Source: Falciphora oryzae (Eukaryota > Ascomycota > Sordariomycetes > Magnaporthales > Magnaporthaceae). Taken from it: a stretch of DNA of 64,000 nt. Each line of letters begins with the position of its first letter. Position 1 is the stretch's first letter. Both the position numbers and the translations under genes were made by a program. Positions 56,463 through 64,000 of the stretch are shown here, piece after piece. The notes under the pieces were generated by a model, which saw only the letters and a list, made by a program, of their open reading frames with translations, had not been told where the DNA came from and did no database searches. The stretch lies in NCBI GenBank assembly GCA_000733355.1, contig JNVV01000013.1:593323-657322 (forward strand). The letters are read 5' to 3'.

Positions 56463-57620
56463 GAGACACGGGCGTCAGCCGAGGTGAGAGCCGATACTTG
56501 ATCAAAGTGGCAAAGAGATGGCGCTCAGCTTGAGCAGCCCTCCCGACCCCCATTGGCCAGGGCTCCAAAGGCATGGACACGGCATTGCATGGCATCATCG
56601 AGGCGCATCGGGTAGGGCTGTGTAAGCAAGGCGGCCTTTGTTCTGATTCTGCATACAAAGACATCAAAGGGGCATTGTCTGCGAGGCGGCACGTGATAGC
56701 ATGAGCCAGCAACGAGGGCAGAGAATTCGCTCTCCCGAGAGCACGGGCAGCATGCGCAGCAAATCCAACAGCCTCTTTTTGGCCACCGGCAGTAAATACC
56801 AATCATATGCCGGCACCCGTATTGATCATCCAGCCCGGACCAGGCTGCGCCCAGCCGGCTGGCCATGCGCGAAGACGGAGTCGTGGGCTAAATCGAGCAC
56901 TGTCGGGCGGGCCTGGACTGGGCCGCAAGCCCGAGCCAAAGCCTGGCGAGCCAGGGCGGCTTCCTGACACATCAAACAAAACCCTTCTCTGGGTCGAGGA
57001 ACAAGGCTACCCACGGCTACCCCACCCCATGCAACCATGCATGCGGGTGCTTGGCCCCCTCGTTACCTGACCTGTTCCTTATGTAATCTGCCGCTGCCCG
57101 TGTGATCGGGGGGGTGATGCCGCCTTGGCTGCCCTGTCTGCGCGCCGTCGCCCCGGCCGCCTAAACCTGAACGTCCCTCCCGCCTCGCAACGTGATTGAG
57201 CCTCATTGTATGCGCGAACCAGCTGTGTGCCCCGATATTGAATTCCACGAGTTGAGTGCTTGCTGCTTGCTTCTGCCCACTAGCCTGTCCTGCACGACCC
57301 CTCCATCCCATCTGTTCTGCCGTCGAGGTGCTTGCCAGCCCAAGAGAGGCTGGAGACTGGAGAGGAGAGAGCGAGCGGCGCGAGTCTGCCGCATCATCGC
57401 AACCCAAATTGGCCATCAGCCGCACCGCCTTTCCCATCATCGACATCATCCCCCCACCCTCAGCAGCCTCTCCCTGAACAGACGCATCCAGCATCTCAGG
57501 CGACAGTAACGCCCCCGTTTTCTCGGGTGCGCGTCGCTTCACCAACAGCACATCACCCCGGACAGCTGCCCCAGCCAAATCGCCACGCTGGCGCCCTCAA
57601 GGCCAGGGGCCAGGGGCGCA

Positions 57621-59812
57621 ATGCCCCGGTCCAGTTTTGCAGAGAACCCTTTGCTGAGAGTATCCAGACCAGTCTCGGCCTGCTCAAGATGTTAGTGCTG
57701 GTTTCCGCCTGTCTGTTTCCCGCGTGCCTTTAGCTGACTCCCGCTTCCCCAGGTCGCTCTGCAAAAGTCAAGGTGGATACTCCCCCTTGTTCAGCTCTGA
57801 CAATGGCGATGCCCATTGGCGATACATGCAGCTGCTGACCCCACGCCTGTCTGACTGCCGACTTTAGTGCGATGGAAAGCTCCCAGCATGCACCGCGTGT
57901 GAGAAGGCCGGCCGTGAGAGCGAGTGCTCTGCCGCCAACGACCAGTTCGCCCGTGGTAAGGAGCGGAGGTATGTAGCCACCTTGATATCCCACAGAGACA
58001 AGCGCGCTCCCGGCTAACTGACACCCACCAGCTATGTTGCCGCCTTGGAGCTTCGTGTTGAGAAGCTCGAGAGGCGTCTCAAGTTTGCCAAGTCCAGGAA
58101 GGCATCCATGGCTCTCCACGACATGGACTTCCCGCCCTCGGCTGCCGACCGCAAGGACTCGCTGGCAAACATTCAGGCCGCCATGTACCGCAAGGCTGCC
58201 CGGCGTCGCGAGAACTCGGACGTCAACGCCCTGGTGTCTGATTTTGGCTTCCTGTCGGTGAACGCGACCACGCAGGACTTCGAGCCTTCGGTCAGCAACA
58301 TGACCTTTGCCCGCCTGCTGCTCGCCGCTGCCACCGCGGATCCGCTCCCTGAGCCTGTGACGGAAGGGCCTCCGCCTCGGCACGTTGCCCAGATGCTCGT
58401 TCAGTACTACCTCACACACATCTACTCTCTCTACCCTTTCTTTGCCGAGGTAATCGTGCATTCGAGCTTGGACAGTCTCTACCAGGACGAACGTCGGCTG
58501 GTCAAGCACTCAGACTGCTGGCTGCTGTACATGATCTTTGCTGTCGCTTCCGCCGCCCAGAGCCGCACTCGCCATGACGACCTCTACCGCAATGGCGTCG
58601 AGTTCGTTGGCCAGGCCATGAGATTCGCCGACCGAGCCTTGATGCCCGGCAAGGAGACCCAGATTCGCTCCCTGATCCTCCTCACACAGTACTCCATGTT
58701 CGATCCGGCCCATTTCGACAGCTGGCATCTGATCGGCTTCACTGCCCGCGCCATCGTCGATCTCGGCTTCCATCAAGACCCCCCTGCGACCGAGCCCATG
58801 GACAAGGACAAGCTGAACATGCGCCGCAAGATATTCTACTCGGTGTACGCGCTTGACAGGTGAGTCAAGCTGTGGCAGCATGCGTGGCACTGCGCGCCAC
58901 TCTCGCTTGTCTTTTTCCCCCGCTACCTATTTACTAACGCCGCCCTCTTGCCAGGTCCATCGGGATGGTGCACGCTAGGGCCTTCTCTTTCACTGACGAC
59001 GCTATCAACGTCGCTCTGCCCAGCATGACTGGTCTGGGTCGGATCCCCTCAATTTCGGGCCCCATCACAGGCCCGCAGTCAGCCGACCCGGCCATCTTGC
59101 TGTTCCAGCTGCGCCAGACGCAATCACACTGGTACCAGACCTTGGTGCAGTCAGATCCCTCGGAGCCACTCCAGGACGCGCCGTCGTACATTTGGCAAAT
59201 GTGCCACGAGATGCGCGAGTGGTCGGAATCACTGCCCGACACGCTGCCCACGGCCATTCGACGCATCTTCGACCTCGAGCTCAAGTACAGCTACGTCTAC
59301 TGCATCGCGCCTAGCAGCCGAGCGCCTATCATCACGGCGCACGGGCGCGTGCTCATATTCGAGTATACCATTGCGTACATGGAGGCACTTCACGCCCTCA
59401 TCGTCCAGGCGCCGACTGGCGGGGCCATCCAGCAACAGCAGCAGCAGCAGTCACTTCAGAGACCGGCCCCCTGCCCGCTCCTGACCTATGACCAAGCACT
59501 GAGGGCGTATTTCATGGCCTCGCAGTTTCTAGCCGTCATGCACGATACGAAGGATGCTCTACTCGCGGGCTCTTCAGTGCCCGTCCCTATCCTCCAGCCC
59601 GGTACTGCCCCGCCGCCGCCCATGCCCGAGCGGCGCGGCGGTGACAACCTAGAGCGCAGCCTCGCGTGCCTCGATAGGGCTGTCGCGATTCTCAAGACTC
59701 TTGGCGAGCGCTGGGAGATTGCTGCCGCGCTAGGTGGGGACTTTGAGGCTAGGAGCTCCGAGATTCGCGAAGAGCTGGAGGAGAGGAAGGCTACAAGGGA
59801 CGCCGCTAGGCG

Positions 59813-59858
<46 letters not shown>

Positions 59859-60347
59859 CAGTCACCACCGCCGCACCAGCAGTTGCAGCAGCATCAGCAG
59901 TCGCCGCCACAACAGCACCTTCAGCAGGAACACCAGCAGTCGCCGCCGCCGCAGATGCACGTGAACATGCCTCCGCCAACATCTCAGCCACACCTGGCGC
60001 AGCAATACCAATGTCTCCAGGCACCTATGGTGTCTGGACCTCCCCCTGGCCACTACCAACCTCAGACCTCCATGCCACCGCCAGACAACATGTCGCGGCC
60101 CCCTCCCCAAAACAGCATGCAGCCGTTTTCATCGCCTGTTGCCGGTCAAGCCCTACTCAGAAGCCCGGCCTTCGTCGTCCAGGTACCCCAAGCACAGCTA
60201 CAGCAGCAGCCGCTACCACCACTGCCACCAACACAGCAGCAGTCGCAGCAGCACCTTCCCGTGACCGTGGGGCCTCCGCTGCAGCAAGCGGATATACAGT
60301 GGGCAAATGTCGACATCAACGAGATGATGCGACAGGGCGGGATCTGA
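57621..60347 (+). CDS. Zn(II)2Cys6 transcription factor with Q-rich tail
   Basis: Exons 57621..57690, 57753..57772, 57868..57968, 58032..58859 and 58955..60347 give 803 aa. The zinc cluster is assembled from the first three exons: C21-x2-C24-x6-C31-x6-C38-x2-C41-x8-C50. The second exon is only 20 nt and supplies part of the basic loop (RSAKVK). A linker and coiled coil (YVAALELRVEKLERRL) follow. The fungal_trans domain spans about residues 165-400, with HIYSLYPFF, ILLTQYSMF, and ALDRSIGMVHARAFSFTDDAINVALP across the last intron. The C-terminal 200 residues are Gln/Pro-rich with a run of about 15 Gln (59817-59861), a likely activation region. The ATG at 57621 is the only one in frame after an upstream stop. 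The 57773 donor (GTGGAT) is weak but needed for the cluster. Target genes unknown. Confidence 0.9.
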
Positions 60348-61281
60348 GATGTAGAAAAAATTGTTACTGTCTAACCCAATTTTGTCGCGTTCCTTTTCTT
60401 GTAGAGACCAGGTGCTTTACCTACGAGTTAGCCCAAGTCATTCCTGCCTTTGTTCCCTCTGCCTTGTTCTCCCTGAAATATGTACCTTGTGCAATTCTGG
60501 TCTATGTTTGGCTTTTGTTTTGGTCGTTTCGATTCCAGGATATCGTCAAGTACTTCGTGAGACATATGAATGTTTATATCCTCAGATGATGGATTAAGAT
60601 TTCCTACTCGGCCATAAAGGTACCTGATATGGGCCTGACGCGACTACCATCTCATGCGCGTACGTGGACCTCGGTCCGACCATCTGAGCTTTCGCCTTTC
60701 CGCTTGCAGTCCCACCTCTCAGTTCCCTTCTGCGGTGCTCCTCCGTAAACTCTATGACCGCTGTTATGCGAAAGTAGAACCACATCCATCACCCAGCCGT
60801 TTAGACAAGACCCGGACGGGAAAAGGGCGAGGACAGGTGGCCGTGAAGGGCAGTGGCGGGCTTCGAAGACCACAGTACGCATGCAAGGTGTAGGGTGATG
60901 GTGATGAAATATGTACTATCTGCAAAGAAAAATAGGTCGAAGCTGTGTCCGAGGGAGTCCAACTGCCGTTCGTCCACGACATCGGCCGGACCGCTCGTAG
61001 TCCAGACACGGTCGAAAAAAAATATGTACAGGCTGAAAGAAAGTCACATGTCCTTCCCATGCATTCCGTTTTGGCCTCTTATGCAAAAGAGAAAAAAAGG
61101 AGAAAAAGAACCAGAAAAAAAGATCGTGCTGTTAGTTTCCAACATTCTCCTTTCATCATTATCAACCAGCTATCGAATCCCGGGAGAATTAAAAGATGCA
61201 TCTCTCGCCCAACGTTGGATCACCCGTGGCGGATAGCAGGACTCCATTCGTTTCTCGAACGGGCCGGCGTGACGGCGGGCC
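60348..61281. other. Intergenic between convergent genes
   Basis: About 0.93 kb between the regulator stop and the cellobiohydrolase stop. No exon or repeat recognised. Confidence 0.55.
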
Positions 61282-63126
61282 TTACAGGCACTGCGAGTAC
61301 CAGTCATTCTGCTTGGTGCACGTGTAAGGGCTGACGCAGACGGTGGGGCCAGTCCAGCCGTTGCCACCACACTGTCCGTAACGCGGGACGGTGCCGGTGC
61401 CGCCCGTGTTGGTGGCCTGCGGGGGCTGCGTGGTGGTGGTGTCGCTGGGGCCGGGGCCGGGGCCGCCACCGTCGCCGCCGCCCGAGTAGGTGGAGCCGAT
61501 GGGGCCGAACTTGATGTTGGAGTAGACGACGGTCGAGTCGGGCACGGTGCTCTCGAGGTCGGCGGGCTTGCCGCCGCTGGTCGGGCAGGGGCCGCGGGCG
61601 GCGCCGGGGCCGGTGCGGTCGACGGGGTAGGTCGAGTCGAGCCACAACATGTTGGAGTTGTGGTCGGCCCAGAGGGAAAGCACGAGGACCATGCCCTTCT
61701 CGAGCGCCTTGCCTATCTGCACGAGCCCGCCCTTTTCCTTGTGGACGTCGCGGTCGCCAAAGGCCACCTTCTGCTTGTCGCAGTAGTCCTGGGTGATGGA
61801 GTTGCCCGTCACGCCCGAGATGGTGGACTGCGAGTTGGGGATGACCTTGCCGCCCTGGACGTAGAAGCGCTTGATCTCGCCGAGCTGGCCGGCCGAGTTC
61901 TTGATGAACTGCGTCACGACCGTGACTTTCTTGGTCGAGTCGACCGTGTTGGACGCGCCGCGGCCGTAGAAGCTGGTGTTGCCCTGGCGGTAGCTGTTGA
62001 AGTCGCAGCCGTCCGGGTCGCAGTCGCCCGCGTAGCGCGTCTCCGAGTAGGTGCCGCCGCACGAGTCGCCCGAGCACGAGTGCTGGTCGTTGTTCTTGCA
62101 AGGGTGCGGCGTGTAGGCCGTCGACATGCTGTTGGCCTCCCAGATGTCCATCTCGGCGCAGCACGAGCCCACAAGTCCGACGCCCGAGGACGCATCGCCG
62201 GTCGACGGCTTCCAGCCCTCAACGTTGGCCTACGATGGATGATGCCCACGGAGGGGGCCTCTTATCAGCTTTCTGCGAGCCAGACTGAACCGGCACAGGC
62301 ACAGGGGGGAAGCATATTGCATTCAGACAACTTACCGCTCCGTTGATGAACTTCAAATCACGTGGGCACTGCGAATCGCAGTAGCCCGTTCCGAACTTGG
62401 CGCCAGCCTTGTTGCCTGGGTACCTGGAGGCACCACCCTATCCATTGCAGTAAGCGAGGTGGTTAGTATCATAGCAATTTCTCGGGGGTGCATACGTAAC
62501 CGCCAGGGACAACGCAGGAGGCAGACTCACGTCGGCGTCCATGGACACAAAGTAGACGGCGCCGTTCAGGCCACAGCCGAGCTGGTTAACATCAACATCG
62601 AACGTGAACTCGTTGCCGAGCAGGTTGAACATTTGGTACTTGGTCTCCGACTCCATGAGGTAGAGGCGGGACCCAATGTTCTTGCCAGTGCCGCCCGAGG
62701 TGACGAACTTGAGCGACAGAGCGTTGCCGCTTGTGACAGCACCGTACGTGGACGCGTAGCTGGCGCCATCAACTATGGTTCATCAAGGGGTCGTCAGCAC
62801 GCGGGACGAGTGTGGCCCGCACAACCTCACGAGCTGGCAAGAGCAGAAGAGATAAACTCACCACAGCACTTGGATGCGCAGTCCGCGTTGGTCGAGCAGA
62901 TGGAAGTGTCCCACTTGTTGCCGGTATAGCAGTTCGTCGAACCCGAGACTGTGTGCGTCCACCGCCAGTTCGCGTCGATGGTGACGGACCCGGCCACGCT
63001 GGTGCAGCCGCTCGACGTGCACTTGGACCACTGGAGGCTAGGGTGAGTCTCCTGCGTGAGCGAGCATGCTGCCTGGCCCCGGACGGCGGTCACGAGGGCG
63101 GCGAGGGTTGCGATCTTGCGAAGCAT
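61282..63126 (-). CDS. cbh1: GH7 cellobiohydrolase I with CBM1
   Basis: Secreted processive exo-glucanase that releases cellobiose from the reducing ends of crystalline cellulose. Exons 62862..63126, 62531..62772, 62336..62437 and 61282..62229 give 518 aa; introns are 89, 93 and 106 nt. The signal peptide is residues 1-17, leaving an N-terminal Gln-Ala that normally becomes pyroglutamate. The GH7 core has the catalytic EMDIWE triplet (nucleophile E229, D231, acid/base E234), paired cysteines, [18 protein letters not shown], and the tunnel segments GGTYS and [11 protein letters not shown] Gly/Pro/Thr-rich linker (about 450-480) joins a C-terminal CBM1 (about 483-518; [18 protein letters not shown]). 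A TATA-like box sits about 107 nt upstream. The upstream DNA reaches the window edge, so part of the promoter may be missing. Identification is very secure. Confidence 0.98.
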
Positions 63127-64000
63127 CTTGAGGGAAGGACGGCCACTGCGGGTGAACCAGGACTCGATGACGGGGAGGCGTGGGTGGTGGTGTATCTCAG
63201 ATAGCCAGGGTTGATCAGGGCTGTGCGAAGGTTTTATACATGTCCACTTGGATGGATAGGCCAGCCTCCAAACCCAAATATGATGCTGTCTTCGCCAAGT
63301 CAAGACCACGCTAAGGGGATGAGCTTCCCGACCAGCCCGGCTGTCGGACCACCCCCTCAACTGTCGTCGAACAGGCAAGGGCGACGGCTCGCGGGCCGCC
63401 CGCGACTTGTGGGCTGTCACGAGAACCCAGCCAAAATGCGAGACATGGGCTCCTGAGCCCATTCCGGAATCATGGGTGTGATGTGCCGAGAGGGACCAGG
63501 CACAGCCGCCGACGCGACCTTGAACACCGCTTGGTGTGCATGCGGCGAAGCGCTGTGTCCCTCTGCTGCCCCCTCCCTCCTTGTTTCCCAGGCCAATGTT
63601 TGCCCCGTGCATAACATGCGGGGGATGATCGACAAAGGGAAAAGTGCCCGAGAGTCTCTGCCCAGGAAGGGGTCCAGCGAAGATCATGAGCTTAACCTCT
63701 ACTTTGCTCAGTCCGCCCTGCCGAGCCTACGATCGACCAGCGGGCTCAGGAGATCGAGGACTGAGATAGCCGGCCTCCTGTCCCCTGTCTCATGTAGATG
63801 AGCCCCCGATCGTGACGGCGTGGCGGCTGCGGATTCCCGTCGGTGGCCGCACATCCCATTGTCGAGAGCTCGCGGATCTTTTTTTGCGCGGGATGTGGCC
63901 ATGGGGAGGATTGAGAGCAAGGGAAAACGGGGCCATTGAGCGTGGATCCATGACCGATGTGACCAATGGATATGGGTCCACACCCCACGCCTAAATGAAG
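63127..64000. other. cbh1 promoter region to window end
   Basis: About 0.87 kb upstream of the cellobiohydrolase. Contains a TATA-like box, a CCAAT motif (63962-63966) and a GTGGGG core on the minus strand near 63983-63988 that fits the CreA consensus. No other gene seen. Confidence 0.5.
63232..63238 (-). promoter_or_regulatory. TATA-like box of cbh1
   Basis: TATAAAA on the minus strand, about 107 nt upstream of the cellobiohydrolase start codon, the usual place in fungal cellulase promoters. Confidence 0.6.

Larger units (their letters stand above)
54639..57620. other. 3-kb divergent intergenic region between two regulators
   Basis: Long upstream DNA shared by two Zn2Cys6 genes, as is common for fungal regulators with long leaders. 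It contains an ATTG tetranucleotide run (55225-55252), a 17-bp tandem duplication (56025-56058) and a poly-A run (56444-56462). Open frames inside are unsupported; small uORFs in the leaders are likely. Confidence 0.5.

Noticed and set aside
61660..62346. Plus-strand open frame over the cellobiohydrolase
   Set aside because: Antisense to the GH7 catalytic exon and without motifs.
1..64000. tRNA, rRNA and CRISPR features
   Set aside because: Reading for tRNA T-loop/acceptor patterns, rRNA-like blocks and regularly spaced repeats gave nothing convincing. A covariance-model scan would be decisive for tRNA.

Overview
The window is filamentous-ascomycete nuclear DNA (Pezizomycotina, most likely a Sordariomycete that degrades plant biomass). 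Genes are GC-rich and carry short introns, mostly 60-130 nt, with GTRNGY-type donors and CTAAC/CTGAC-like branch points. The proteins are typically fungal: a glucan synthase of the FKS type, Zn(II)2Cys6 regulators, a Ytp1-like membrane protein, and a GH7 cellobiohydrolase and GH12 endoglucanase that both carry fungal CBM1 modules. I assembled 21 protein-coding genes (19 with introns). Exon joins were set by splice consensus, phase arithmetic and family motifs; no transcript data were available. I saw no rRNA, convincing tRNA, CRISPR array or intact transposon.

Layout. 1-6.6 kb: the C-terminal two thirds of the 1,3-beta-glucan synthase and the LCB1 subunit of serine palmitoyltransferase, both housekeeping genes for wall and membrane. 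8.6-17.9 kb: a secreted GH17 glucanase, an 11-exon oligopeptide (OPT) transporter and a Ytp1-like protein. 18.4-36.0 kb: a region rich in secreted and carbohydrate-related genes, namely an AA7 oligosaccharide oxidase divergent from a secreted seven-bladed lactonase, a CE12 rhamnogalacturonan acetylesterase, an MFS sugar transporter, a secreted TAP-type serine peptidase, a GH12-CBM1 endoglucanase, a small secreted orphan and a CE1 feruloyl esterase-like enzyme. 36.2-48.0 kb: a coiled-coil orphan, a Deinococcus-type RNA ligase, the SNF5-family chromatin-remodelling subunit Sfh1 and a conserved fungal protein usually labelled 'histidine kinase group'. 48.4-60.3 kb: a cytochrome P450 and two divergent Zn(II)2Cys6 transcription factors. 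61.3-63.1 kb: the GH7-CBM1 cellobiohydrolase.

How the genes may work together. GH7, GH12, CE1, CE12 and AA7 would attack cellulose, decorated hemicellulose and pectin outside the cell. The MFS permease, OPT transporter and secreted peptidase would recover sugars and peptides. The most suggestive pairing is AA7 oxidase next to a secreted lactonase: AA7 enzymes make sugar lactones and a lactonase could open them. That link is inferred from family knowledge and gene order only.

Main items for a second look: the AA7/lactonase pair; a 187-nt hairpin-containing intron with repeat-like ends inside the RNA ligase gene; a 20-nt micro-exon inside a zinc cluster; a GC-AG intron; and an unexplained 1.7-kb stretch at 24.4-26.1 kb.
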